Source of the DNA: Apis mellifera
Lineage: Eukaryota; Arthropoda; Insecta; Hymenoptera; Apidae
Direction: 5' to 3'
Length of the DNA: 64,000 bases
Assembly: GCF_003254395.2 (NCBI RefSeq)
Contig: NC_037644.1
Coordinates: 613,001-677,000 of the forward strand
Of this stretch, positions 13,701-27,200 are shown in pieces (the stretch's first letter is position 1; each line of letters starts with the position of its first letter). A program made the translations under genes and the position numbers. The notes beneath the pieces were generated by a model. That model had not been told where the DNA came from. It searched no databases and was given only the letters and a program-made list of their open reading frames with translations.

Positions 13701-16700
13701 AATTTATATTCGCGTATTTCCACATTTCATTGTGTTTTATTTTGTTTTTTGTTTTTTTTTATAAATTCATATGCATATGATTAACTTCAAAGCTTGAAAA
13801 TAAGAAAAGAAATTTTAGAGAAATCGTTACTATATTTTTATTTATTGGGATTTTTAATAACAACGATTGATATAAGACTCGTATTCGAATTGAGAAAATA
13901 AAATTTTTACCATACATGTAAATAATTATCTATAAATAAATTTTTAGGAAAATTTGTAAACGAAATTTTGGATTTTCGAATCGTTCAATTTTCTGGATGA
14001 AAAGATTTTACATTTCTTCTTTAAAATTGAAACTTGAAATATCGTGAAAAGTTCGGCAAATATTGGAAGGAAAGTTGGTGAATACGACTATTCATATCTT
14101 GCAAATTTTTCTCGCAGGAATATAGCTTCAAAATTGGATTTCTCAAAACGTAACATTTCCTTCTTCCTACTTCTCGCAAGGTATATCGATGCAAGATTTT
14201 TTCATTTGGCCAATTTCTATATTTCTATTCTAAATTTTTCCTCTAAACAAAAATGAAAAACACGAAAATTTTGAAATTATCCCTGAAGAAAATCAACCGA
14301 CTTATTTATAAACTACATTGAAAAATTACTATAGTAGAAACAAAGTTAAATGAAATTCCAGAATTCCAGGAAGAAAAAAAAAGTTGAAGAGAATACTTTA
14401 CACTATACAAACTCATTTTACTTTTCATTTAAACTCTCTCAAACTATTTTCTAAAAAAATTCCAACTCTCGAACGTTCTTTAAAATGTTAATCAAAATTC
14501 ATGGTCTCTCTCTTCCTATCTTTCCACTATTAATATCCTCATCATTTTCCTTTTCCAGAGCTTAACCAACAAAAAAACGATCATTCACATCTTCCATCGA
14601 ACGTTCGATTTACGAATCCATCTTATCATCCATCAAGCGGGATAAAATATCGAATATCTACATATCTATCATCCCAGAAGATTAAAACTGGTGGATGCGT
14701 TATACGAAGAAGATTGACGAAACGATTAAAAACTGGAAGATCGTCCATATTTGAACACGAGCGTGCATAAGTTGGCTGGAAAGTCGAACGCAAGAAATGC
14801 AAATTCGGCATATCTCGAGAGAATCGCAAATTTAAATAATGAAAGGAAAGGAGAGAGAGAGAGATGGAGGAAGAGAAGTAGAAATAGAAGGCAACGAGCA
14901 GGCAGGATCATCTGTAGAACTATTTGAATTTTCCACCGCCGAATATGAATTGTAAATTGGCCCATGAAAATCTATTTTTACCGGTTATTTTCAGTCGGCT
15001 AATCCACCACGAACGAGCCATTCTTTGTTTACAATAATTCCTTTATTACCGCCTTTCAAAACAAACAATCATCGATTGAGTCAGGATTCGACATGTATCA
15101 CGAATCCTCGTGAAAATGAAACCCATCGAACGGTGATTGCTCCACTATTGATCACGCATTGTCGACATTGTTTCTTCCCGTTTTTCTTTCAGAAATATAC
15201 AGACAGTTTATTTATCCGATTCTCCACAATTCGAGTAAAGTTGATGCGATAAGTGATCTTGAGTGGTTTCTCGTTTAAACAAACGATACTCGATCATATT
15301 ATTTCCATCTGTTTACGTTAATATTTCAAATTTTACAAGATAATTTCGTTGGGAAATGTAATGTACGATGGTATGAATAAATAATAATAATAATAATTTC
15401 GATGCAAGATTATAATAACGATCGAAACACGTTTAATAAAAGGAGAATATCGAAGAGTATGAAAAGCTCTTTAGATGTTGCCCGCCGAATTTTTCGGTCT
15501 AATTCTGATTCCGATCCACGCCACGCCGGGGCAATGGTAATAACACGGCCACGGAACAAGCTGGATGGAATTGAATTTCACGCTTCTTCGATAAAAGTAG
15601 CGTGGAAACCTCGTGGAAAATCGTTGATACGATCGAGGGAATAAATTTTTCAACTGTATCGGAAAATTGCAACGTCAGAAAGATATTGCAACGCGAAAAC
15701 AGATATTTTATTTGGTGAGAGGAACAATACGCGAATCACGAGGATTCGCGTTTGATCGAAGGCGAATGGATAAGGAGGATTTCGATATTGAGAGCTGGGA
15801 ATTGTGAAAAAGAATTAAATTTTTAATACGATGCAACGTGTAGTATAAATAATACTACGTAAAGGATATTTGAAAAGAAGGAGATGAATAAGGGAAGAAT
15901 TAAAAATTTTACGTATCGTGAAATGTAAAGAATTGTTTTGTTTCAAAAAATTATACGTGCTGACATTTAGAGTTGTGGTGAATTTAATGTTGTAATTAAT
16001 ATCGTGGTAATATGGACAGTTGCATAATGGATGTCGAAATTGGATTAAAATGAATATTGTAATAATATTGAATAATCGTAACGTTGATTCATAAGGTTTA
16101 GAAAGCTAATGTTCGATTGAAAACCTATAGATTAGTATTGAATTTTAACGATGTTACAACACATTGCCTACAGGGGATGATGTTCAACCAAAAGTGGATA
16201 ACATGGAAATTCGATAATATATCTTCCTGAATATTGTAACTCACATTGAATTTTAATGGCGATACAATGCGTTTAGTATTCCTGTTTGTGAATACTATGT
16301 TAATCGATCATTATTTTTATGCCCCCTTTAATTCGATGATAACATTTCTATATCACAATTCAAGTGATGGCACGATGATTTTGATTGAGAAGAAAAGTTA
16401 ATAATTTAAGAGAGGATTCTTCGAGATTTATAAAGTGATCGATGCATGAAAAAAGAGATAAAAATAAAAACATACCTTGGAATAAGGAGAAATAATTTTC
16501 GATGCTAAATCACTAGATATCCATGCACTGAGCGTTTCGTGGATAACGCAATTTAGATGTTATAAATTGATTTCGGGTAAAAATTATTTGTAACTAATAA
16601 TCTCGATTTATTATTCGAATATCGAACGTAGATGTCGACCTTACGGAAATATTTCACTCACGATTTCTATCAATGGTTCATTTCCTCTAAACGTCACCAG

Positions 16701-17607
16701 TTATATATTTATATCCATAAATCTCGGATATTGAGAAATAGAAGAGAATCCTTGTTCAAAGATAATGTTCGAGATAATTTTTCGTTTTAATAAATCGAAT
16801 AATTTAGTGTACGTATAATGAAAGTATGACGAAAGAAATATAAATTGAATTTTTTCAATTTTTGTCTGTTGCGTAGGATACGCGATACGAAAGATTGAAT
16901 AATTGAATAACAAAGAAGTGAAAGTGAAAGTATTGAAAATTGATTGAAAATTTCAAAAAATTCAAATTTCCTGTCAGCACGAATTCCTATTTTCCCGTGT
17001 TGTATTTTTCTATGGATAAATTATTCGAGATGTTGCAACAAATTGGATAGCTTATTGAATAACTGCATCTTGGAAAGGTAGGAAAAAATTCCAGACACGT
17101 ACGTTGAGGGAATAGAGATGTCTGGTGTTCATAAAATATAGGATGGAATAGTTTTCTGATCTATATTGTTTAAATTGGTCACGAATGTTGGTGGGACATG
17201 AATTTCAGCAAGGAAATGAAGTAAAAAAAAAAAAAAAACGAATAAATTCATCGAAAAAGAATCAAATTTGTAATAAAAATTCGAATAATTTTTTCCAAAT
17301 CGAATTGAGAATCGTCGAAAGTGTTACTTCAAATTTAATTGAACTTGTATGTTTCATCTTGTTACAGATATTAATACTTAGAATTATTAAAAGATAACGA
17401 ATCAAAATCGATGCTAAAAAAAAATGGACAAGTCGAAGAAACAAAAGTCATGTTTGATTAATCAATATTAATTCGAATCAATGGATCGAATCAAAATTCA
17501 TCTTGTTTAATTCAATCAAAGGATTTTTTTAAATCAGTTTAGAATCTCCAACATAAATAGCACTAACAAGATCACAATTAATAACATTTTTCGAGAAACA
17601 ATCGCAT
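10729..17607. other. Noncoding AT-rich stretch
   Basis: Very AT-rich, especially 11.9-14 kb. A mild GC rise at about 15470-15790 has an 80-codon frame with no recognisable content. Nothing else supported. Confidence 0.6.
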
Positions 17608-18088
17608 AATTTATCTTAAAATTCGACCAAACTCGAATTAAAATTACGAAAACTTTGAACCGCTATAACTCCGAAGATAATGACTTTCGGTCAACCAATC
17701 AAAGATCGTTAGAAGCGTAGAATCTTGCCCTTTAAAATGCTTTCTCATTCATCCCGATACGACTTCCCGTTGCCGAGATATCGTCGCGTAAAGGGAAGGC
17801 TAATTTTTAATCGTTTCTATTTCCGTCCTTTTCGCTTATTCGGACCTCTCGTTCGCACTAACCTATCCCAAACTGCAGACAAGCGTCAGACGGGATTCCT
17901 GGAAAAAGGTCGGACGCGGTTCCTAGAAAAACATAGCACGCCTTTCCAGGAAAAAGGTAGTAGGTCAGTGGCCATTCATAATCTTCGCGCCGCTTCAAGC
18001 GTTGTGGAAAACTTTGATTCCCTGTATTTCGCCAACCGATTGAGATATCGGAATGAATGAAAAAAGGACTTCAATGGCAAGGCTTTTC
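17608..18088 (+). repeat. Dispersed repeat, copy A (about 480 bp)
   Basis: Matches 61907-62320 in the same orientation over its length. Shared landmarks in the same order are CTCGAATTAAAATTA, TTTGAACCGCTATAACTCC, AAAGATCGTTAGAAGCGT, GTTGCCGAGATATCGTCG, TAATTTTTAATCGTTT and CTTATTCGGA. It contains a 24-bp minisatellite with three units based on TTCC(T/A)(G/A)GAAAAA (about 17896-17962). An open frame of 111 codons (17725-18060) crosses it, but nothing shows that it is translated. No terminal inverted repeats or target duplication are evident. Class unknown. Confidence 0.85.
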
Positions 18089-21000
18089 CTATTGTACTGA
18101 CAAGGTTTCAATATCAAAATTTTTAATTTCTCTTTTTATGTGGAAAAGTCGTTTCTCCATTTGCGAGTTTGATCAATGATCTGTTGTTAACACGTTCTTA
18201 TACATATTTTACATCATTAAGAGAAAAATATACGTAGAAAATGAAAAAAGGTATAACAAGAATGGAGAAAGAAGTAAATAATAAAAATATAGAGTAAATG
18301 AAAGAAATTTGTACAGAGACAATATGCATAACGTATAATTATTCGTGCAAAAGAAAAAAAGAAAAAAATGTAAAATTAAAATGGAAACTTTTATTAAAAA
18401 TATGAAAGTGAAAGGTTGCAATGGAAGGTAGGAAAGATTAAAACAGAACTAAATGAAATAAAAAAAGAACGGAAAGCGAGGAGAACGAAAATAAAAAGTT
18501 TCGACTGAAAAACGAATGGCAACGAATAAATGTGGAAGAATTTGATGGAAGAGCGTGAAATTAATATGTAAAAATTCGGGGGGGAAAATAGAAAGGGTGA
18601 AGTGAGAAATTTTTATTGGAAAGGAGAAGGACGACGAATGAAATATTATATAACGAAAATTCTGGATGGAAAAGATCCGCGGAGAAATTGAGAAATAAAA
18701 CAAGGGAATTAGCATAGAATATATATATACGAGAGATTAAAATCCGAGATTCTTTTCGAAACAAAAGCTTTTTATAACTTAAAACTCGTAAAACTTTATT
18801 AAAGCGTGTAAATCGGATAAAGATTGGAGAAAAAAGGAATTCATACGTTAATGTCATAAATCAAATTGATCGTTTTATTTGGAAGATGAGAATGTTTTTT
18901 TCACCGGATTCTGTACACGCAATCGTGTTGTGTAATTAAAAACAACTACTTTCCGATGATAAAAAAAACTTTATTGTTGTCCACGCTCACGCGTTAGAAT
19001 GACACGAAATAAAACGTGAAGAAATAAGAAGAATCGATAATATCTTGTAATATAATGCGTTTACGATGGAGATGCAATTATTATAAAATTACTATATAAA
19101 AGCATTCGATCAGAACGGTGGTAAAAGTTATTAAAAATGCTATTATTATTGGGATGCAGTTATACGGTGTCAATTATTATAAAAAAAAATCAAATTATTC
19201 GGAATAATCTATATGTACGATATAATGAAATCTTCGATAATCCGATTACGTAATTGGAGAATCTGATTGTTCGAATAATAAAACGCTCGCGTTTTCTCGT
19301 GATTCTCTATTTATTAAAAATTAACGATACGATTTAGTTACGAAAAATATATATTAAATAACGATATAAAAAAAAATCACTTAAATTTTTCAACATGTTG
19401 CATCGAATTATATTTTATTTGTTTTTCGAAGCAATTCTCTTCGTTATTAAAAAAAAATAGCTGAGATAATAGCAGAAATTGGATTACATCTCTCGAAAAA
19501 AAATTTGAAATATCTAACTCTCATACAGCGTTAACGTCTTTAGGCATGATTGAAAAAATAAAGATAAGATTTATAAAAATCGTAATAGACATAAATGATT
19601 TCCTGCTGCGAAGTTTGAGTAGTATTCTCAAGTATTCTTAAGTACGCGAAACTTCGTCCCTGACGGATTAAGCAAACACAATTCGAAACAATAAACAGTG
19701 CTAAACGATGCCAACTTACACAGATTTGTATGTTAATGTTGCATCTTCAGATTGACGAGATTCATCGATAATGCGTAAATTCCAATGCGTGAATTTCAAG
19801 AAAGATCATAAAAAAAAAGAAAGAAAGAAAAAAGTAGGAAACAAAAATGAAAAATTATTATATATTTAAAAATCGAAGAAAATGAAAACTTAGGGAAGGG
19901 AAAATATAAATATATTTATATTTAGGAAAGAAATTTGTGAATATTGCGTAACGGGGGAGATCAAAGCGGAGGATGGTAAGTTTCTGTGAAACGTAAGTGC
20001 TTAATGATCCAGCAGGAGCAATAAACTGGCGTCATTTGATGGCTGGTACGCTTGAACGAAGCTTGCTGAGAAAATAACTGCCATTTTTCACGAAACAGCC
20101 GTCACAATTAGCGAGTGTGGCATCTTGTAGCAATTGATATCGAGCCACGGAGCGAAGTTGGCAGCTTCCGTTGTCGCGAATTACACATTTCTAGGTCGTT
20201 TTTATCTGCGCACGCCCACACGAAGCGAATAATCAAATCACGATTTATTTTAAAAACTTATTCTAAAACTTTACCATTTATTTTATTCGTTAAAATAATT
20301 AATCCGATCGATGAAAAAGTTGAGCTCGTTAATTGCGAATGGAAAAAAAAAGAAAAAGAAAAAGAAGGCGCAGAAATATTTAATTGCGAAATCGATCCGT
20401 TGGCAGTGCTAGGCTTTTCCTTGTTTCGTGATAAACGGCGTTCCGGATTATTATTGGACGAGACTTATTTCGGGAAAGAAATGGTATTTTCGTGGGATTA
20501 TTTCGTGGAAATTTGTAACATAATATCGGGGGAAATCTGTGTGACGTACGATTTACGCGGATTTTCTAGTTTTCCATTTAGTCTTTATTGTTATTTATAT
20601 AATTCGTATAATTAGCTGAAACTTGTTCGTCTGAATTTTCAAAGTTTCTTTGTCCGAAATATCTGCTATTGTTGTTGTTGGGGAAAAAAAATTAATTACG
20701 AGGAATAATTTGGAAATAATTTTTCTCTTCGATTTATCAACAACAACGTAAATAAATATGCATATATTTGAAGATTAATTTTCGTTTCAACGGATGTTAA
20801 TATGCAAGAAGAATATTTTAGAAAAGTCAAAGAACTCTACGTACGTATTATTATCATAGCATCTAGCCAAGAATCTAGAATTTTCTAAATGTTTATTGTA
20901 CGTCAAACAACCCATGTATCACATCCAATTCAAGGATGATAGGAAATCTTCTTAAGACTTTCTATAGTTTGGAATTTTTGTCTCTATTAATATCCTGTCC

Positions 21001-21584
21001 TTGGCGCGAAAAATTTAATATTTATCCTCGGCGAAAGTGATCGCATTCGGTCGGCAATCACGTTTCTGGCATATAATGTGACATCGGCAGTGTATAACGT
21101 TCGTACATATATCACGATAACCGGGCCGATGCGTGGGCAACCTTTCAACTTAGCAATGATTTACCTACTTTATTATCTTATTTCTTGTGTACTTTACCGC
21201 TGCGTTTCAAGAACAATGTATAATACTCCTCTATATTTTCTTAATATTTACGAGGAAAAATAGTCTAGGAAATTTGCAATTTCTTTTTCTCTCCGTAAAT
21301 GTAAATTCTCTCGTTCGAATTTGAACGATAAATCTTTCTTGCAACGAGTTTAATAAGGAAAAAAAAAAGAAGAATTATTTTAAAGAAATATACATTAAAA
21401 TTTGCTGAATTTTTTGAAAAGGTGAATAAATTAATTATCAAATCAATCCTTCCGAGAAACATTCCTCTTTAATATAATTCTTCTCTCTATTATCGTTATT
21501 CATCCTTACATTAATTATATATTTGTTATTAATTTAACGAAATTTTGCGTTCAAATTGGTATTATTACGAGCATATCGCGCGTA

Positions 21585-21930
21585 ATGTGGGGTGAAAATC
21601 TAAAATTGATCGGATTGGAAGGCGAGACACGGGCAATAAACGCGTTAACCATCGAATCCTTGGAAACACTTGATCCATCCGTCGTCGTTCCGCTCTCTCG
21701 TGAATGGCGGAAATCGGTTGGAAACGGTTCATCGGTCCACGCCGATCCCAACCTCGTAAACGGACCGCTCGAATTAAATTTCGCGTGGCAATGTTTATTG
21801 ATAGCACTCAGCTGTTTTTGTTTTGGCATGAACCGCCAACACACGCGTCATCGCGTTATTGTTATTTTGAGCGGGTAGTCGAAGGTTTTTAGACATCGGC
21901 GGTCTGCATTCGAACAACCATCGTAGATGA
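21585..21930. other. GC-elevated noncoding island
   Basis: Frames of 80-97 codons are open on both strands at once, as expected of GC-rich noncoding DNA, and none resembles a known domain. No splice-bounded exon with a consistent frame could be set. Confidence 0.3.
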
Positions 21931-23402
21931 AGAGCGTGATTCAAACGTGACATTGTACTTTGGTAGTCTTCTTGTGTTTCGTGTATTTCTTGTACGTCGA
22001 AATGTGACAAAAATGAACGTACAGCATACATTGTTAAAGATAAAATGAAATATAAAATGAGCACGATTAGATAATATACGTAGTTGTTATCAGAAGATAA
22101 TACTTTTATAATTACGATACTGCAATTTATTCTGTTTCAAAATGCTCTTGTTGATAGAAATTGATAGCAGGTTGAATTCAAAATTCGAAAGTTCATTTTA
22201 ATTTTGTTTACAACGAAGGATGTAACAATAAACTTCTTCAAAATCTGATAATTCTTTTTCTATTTGATTATTGATATATTCTTCGTTTTTATTTATGAAT
22301 ACGATATGTGTATCGTCGATCAGAGGCATGAATTCAGCAATATGTACAGTGGAATTATTTTTAGAGGATGATCAGTCGGAAAGAGATGGAATCAATGAAA
22401 TAAAATTTTAAAATTAAAATTTATATCGTAATTAGCCAAAAATATAGTGGAAATGGATATCTTAATTTCTATTATGTTGTTAAAATTTGGTTAAAAAAGA
22501 AAGTATATTGAAAATTATTTTTCACCTCCTTTTTCGAGGTAAATATTTTGAAAATTGTAATATATTTTTAGTTTTTCACAACAGGAAAATCAAGTATATA
22601 TTTTATAATTAGATTCAGTATCATCTTGTAATAATCGGTTTCCATATTTATCGTATTATTTTTGTATAAAATTTGTAAAAGTAAAGATATTTTTATTTTT
22701 CAGACTATAATAAGAAAGATGAGAAAAAGGAATTATACGGTTGGATTAAAAAATAATAATAATAGTAAAAAAAAAAGAAAAGTCAAAAAAGAGAGGCAAG
22801 AAATGGAAGTTAATTGCCTGCGGCTTTCATTTTTCATGTAAAAAGAGGATATCTTGAAAGTCGTATACAGTTCAGAGTATATGGGTCATGCGAAAATAAA
22901 TAAATAAGTGAATAAAAGAAAAAAAATTTTTTAAAAACCGAAAAATGGAAATTAGTTTCCTGGAGCTTTCATATTTCATTGTTAAATTTAAAAAAAAAAA
23001 AAAAAAAAAGAAAACATTTTGAAAGTTTTATATATGGTAATTCAGTTTTATAGTGGTAATTTCATTCAAAAATCAAGAATTTTATATATATAAATTTTCC
23101 AGGTTAAATCGATGTTTGAAAAATCGTGTACATATTTCTGTATATATACAATAATTGCTCAAAGTCATTATTTGATATCTAAATACGAATCTGTGGACTT
23201 TCTTTGATTAAGATACATTAATACGATATTTATCTTGTTATAGATAAGTAACGAGGTCAGCTACATACCAAATATTTAGTTATTATACATATACATTTAG
23301 TATATATACATATCATAATTATTTGCAATAATTATTTACAATTTGCAAACAAATATTGTTAACAGAGATTGTTTGCATGAAAACAATTATTGAATATTTC
23401 TT

Positions 23403-23462
23403 TCAAAGAGAAATTTAGAATTTAGAATTTTAGAAATTTAGAAATTTAGAAATATTTAGAAT
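23403..23462. repeat. Short TTTAGAA-type tandem repeat
   Basis: About seven irregular units of (A)ATTTAGA with one- to three-base length changes. Confidence 0.75.
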
Positions 23463-23560
23463 TATTCCTACTTAGATATATATGTGCGTGACTTCTCTAT
23501 TTTTCTGATATTTTTACAAAATTTGATGTCAGAATTATAAATTTCAACAATTTCTTTGTT

Positions 23561-23595
23561 TTGTGTGTGTATATATATGTGTGTGTATATATGTG
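23561..23595. repeat. Compound TG/TA microsatellite
   Basis: Alternating GT and AT blocks, repeated twice (GTGTGTGT-ATATATAT-GTGTGTGT-ATATAT). Confidence 0.9.
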
Positions 23596-24746
23596 TTCAT
23601 ATATATTCAAGAAATAGAAGAATTTTTAGTTTCTTCTGAATCTAAAATTAGTTTAAATAAAATTTGAAAATAAAACAGAGATATAACATTTTAAACTTTC
23701 TTAAATAATTTTTTAAATCTTTAAAACTGCAATATTGTTACAATTATCTGTAATCTCATAAACCTACACCGACCTAATTATCTCGAAGAAGTCTCAACAA
23801 CAAGAGATTAAGATCATTAAAACCTTCGCATTAATTGTTAATTTAATTTGTCTTGGTAACAGATCAGATAATTAATAAGAAAATAAATTTTTCTTTATAA
23901 TAAAGTTGAGGAAATACATTTGATGATAAATCTAATAAAGAATTAAGGAATTAAATAAGCTGATAAAAAAGCTCAAGCCAATTGAAAATAACTCGAGAAA
24001 TTCGATAAAAATAAAAGATAATAAATAATACTTAAAGAATACTTAACGTTTTCATTAGGAAGATCATCTGTACTAATATTTTAATTAACTTATAAAAAGG
24101 ATTCGAAATACGTTCATCTACGTATTTTACGAAAGAATATTCGCCATACTAAAAGTATTTGCAATTTCTAAAAAGGTTAAAGGATCGTAAGAAATTCAAA
24201 AGAAACGAAGAAATATAAGAAGTCTAAAGAAATCCGATGAACTGAAAATGTTTGAAAAGTTCAAAGAAACTGAAATAATTTAAATATAATCCAAGAAATC
24301 CAAGAAAGTATCGCATAGATTTAAAATTTAAAGGAGCAGTTTATATAAAAAAAAAAAAAAAAGAAAAAGAAACGATCTTTATCGATTATTTCTACGAAAA
24401 GGAGAACAGAGAATATTTCTTGAGTAAATTAATAAATTTTCTCATAATATTACGGGAAATAATATAAATTTTATCCATAATCATATCGTAAAACAATTAT
24501 ATATATCTGATAGAATCGCGAAATCTTATTGATGAAATTGGAAAATACATTTTATCGCGAATCCTTTAATTATCAATCAGATTAGCAAATTCGAAATTCG
24601 AAAAGAAGAAAAGAAAAAAAAAAATTTAACTCAAACCATTCGAAACGTGTTTGTTATTCGAACAATGGTTTAGCAGAAAAGCGACCGTTTCGCTAACAAT
24701 TATTCCGTAATGGCGTGTGAATGCATGACTCACGTGTATGAATACA

Positions 24747-24990
24747 GGGTGTCCGAGTAAAAATAAAACGTAAATGTAAATTGTTAAAAAAAAAAGATAA
24801 CAAGTGAATCGTTTTAAAAAGGTCATATATAATTTTTTTAAGCGGAATCGTATTAAATATATCTTTTTCTCTGTAAAATAAATAGTGTAACTTCAATTTT
24901 ATCGGAGTTATTGCGCGAAGAACAAGGATAAATAGAATATTTTCACTCGTTCCTCGTCTTGTCGTATGTGATAAGTTTTCCTCCAACTTG
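24747..24990 (-). mobile_element. Possible degraded transposon-derived repeat
   Basis: Read on the minus strand it ends with ACTCGGACACCCTGTAT, preceded by a CAATAACTCCGATAAAATTGAAG-type segment. Similar terminal CGGACACCCTGTAT strings are common at the ends of nonautonomous insect repeats. The opposite boundary (about 24990) is a guess. No transposase fragment and no matching inverted repeat were found. Confidence 0.3.
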
Positions 24991-26260
24991 CAATATTTTT
25001 TAAACTAATGATTTTTTTAACGTAAATAGGAACTTTATCGAAACGGTTCAATTACTGCGTTAAAACAATATTATTCTTAAAAAAGAAAAACTTACGGTAT
25101 CTTTATCTTGATCTAATTATCTGGAAAAAAATTAATCAGATCAGATTCTGTCTCCACTCGTTACACTTACTCGAATTTTTCCACGCAGTTTTTCAATAAT
25201 TTGCACGTTTTGTTTAAACCACACTTTGTACATCTGTTTCCACGTGTTCTCTAAAATTGTCCGATGATTGTCGAGCTCTATATTGTTAATTTTCACGAGT
25301 TCTCGTTCGTATCGTATTAAATCACTCGGTGATTTGCTCGCTTTTTTTCCCTCCCTTTCCCAATTCGTTATTAGTCCACGTCCACCTCCACGAATTACAC
25401 GAGAACGAATAAATTTTCTAATTGTCACGTCGAGTGTATCGCGACTAACTTTGCAAAACTAACTTCCTCCGATTATGAATGATGAATCATGGAAATAGAA
25501 TCGATTAAAATTCTTTTGCGTTTGCAAATTTCCTGTTTTCAAAGAAATAAATTTTACTCACTAGATTTAGGACTTCTCACGCGTAACGCGGAATTACATA
25601 ATCGAAATTGCCTCAACCTTGCACGGTGCATCATTCTTGACCGCGTCTCAGAATGCAAATCTAAGTGTTTCCTTCTATACGAGAATGTGGCCGGATAAAG
25701 AGGGACGAAACGAGACATTATATCATCCGTATTAATGTTGAATGTAACTTGCTTACGGTTGTTCCAGTGATACATGCTCGTTTAATTCAATGCGAACAAA
25801 ATATTAAACATTCTTTGTGTAGTCGTTTAGAAATTATAATGAAATATTAAAAGAATTAACTCTTTAAATATCGTTAGATCAAAAAATCGTTCAGCGAAAT
25901 CAATTTATCGTGAAAATTTTTATATATTATTTTATTTAATATTTAACGTGTCAAAATCACGTAATAAGAATACAAAGTTAATATAATAAATTATATAAAG
26001 GAATAAGAGAGTTTTGAGAATCTGGTGATGATATTGTTAGAATATTAAAGATGCTCATAATTTGTTTTTCCTTTTCTCTCTTCTCTCTTTTCTTTTACAA
26101 TCTTGAAATAATATACGACGAAAAAACGATAGAGACTCTCGCTCCGTTTCTTCATCTACTGGAAAAAACTGAAATATAGGTATGAAAGGAAATAAAAAAA
26201 AAAAAAAGGAAAAAATGAAATGGTGATTGATCGTTATACCGGTCTTCTTTTCCTAAAAAA

Positions 26261-26276
26261 GAGAGAGAGAGAGAGA
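26261..26276. repeat. (GA)8 microsatellite
   Basis: Eight GA units following an A run. Confidence 0.95.
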
Positions 26277-26989
26277 CGCCACTGAAATCGATGAAACACT
26301 TTCAAAGAAGTAATCTTCATCCTCGCTGAATAAAGCGAGGAATATTATATATCGTTTTATTTATTCCATTTATGGAATAGCGTGAAATAAACCAACGACA
26401 AAGGGAAGAAAAGCGTCGGGTCGATTTAATCGAGCTTAGCGTAAAGCTGCCTTCGCGATCTTCCTTTAAATACAACGGGCACGGTAATTTCTCGAGTTGA
26501 AAAGGAACGCAACGTTGTGACAACGATAAATCGGCCATCTCTCTCCCAAGAGAAAGAAAATTTCAAAATTAAGTTTTATCGAACGGGATGATTTTCCAAA
26601 TTCCAAACCCTCGTCGGATAAAAGATCCCAATCCTTTCCTAATCCGATTTATTAATTTTCATCGAGAAGTTTGAATTTTTATTGAAATCTCTTCGTACAA
26701 AGAGTATCGAGGAAAAATATAAATAAACGATTTACTTTTCACTGTCTATAACATTCGACGCTTGCAAGTATTCGAAATACGTTATTCGGTGAAAATGCGC
26801 CTTAATCGTCGTAGATATCGTCTTTTTAGACGGTGAAAGGATAAAGGTATGGTTTAACGCAAGTTTAACGAGGAATCGGAACGAGATATATCGAGCGGCG
26901 CAATACAGGTCGCAAAAGAAATATAGAACAGGTGTGCTGAGACAAATGGCTAGGAACGCTCATTCCAACTGTCACGCGAAACAGTATCT

Positions 26990-27200
26990 CGCGATACGAT
27001 CTTATTTGTTAAACAGAATTTCTCTGGGCGGCGCTTTTACACAGTAAACAGAATCGTTTTGTCGACTCGATACCGAAACCAATGTCACCGTCCCTCATCG
27101 TTAAGATCGCATCGACCGACAGTGCCATTTTTAGAATCGTCTGGCGGCATTTGGTGATATTATTAAGTGGAGTACGGGATTGGCAAAGAGTTTAGCCAGA
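26990..27200. other. GC-elevated noncoding island
   Basis: Contains CTGGGCGGCGCTTTTAC and TCTGGCGGCATTTGG. No open frame of note. Possible regulatory element. Confidence 0.25.

Larger units (their letters stand above)
18089..24746. other. Noncoding stretch with a 166-codon open frame
   Basis: Contains the island at 21585-21930 and the longest non-transporter frame on the plus strand (20115-20615). That frame starts at GTG, has no splice signals and shows no domain, so it is not called as a gene. 22-24.6 kb is extremely AT-rich with simple repeats. Confidence 0.55.

Noticed and set aside
17725..18060. 111-codon frame as a gene
   Set aside because: It lies wholly within the dispersed repeat and is not preserved in the second copy; kept as a repeat.
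20115..20615. 166-codon plus-strand open frame
   Set aside because: It starts at GTG, contains a simple-sequence lysine/glutamate stretch, shows no recognisable domain and has no convincing acceptor or donor.
21551..21878. Opposed 97-codon frames as a coding exon
   Set aside because: Both strands are open at once, no consistent acceptor/donor pair was found, and the peptides resemble nothing known.
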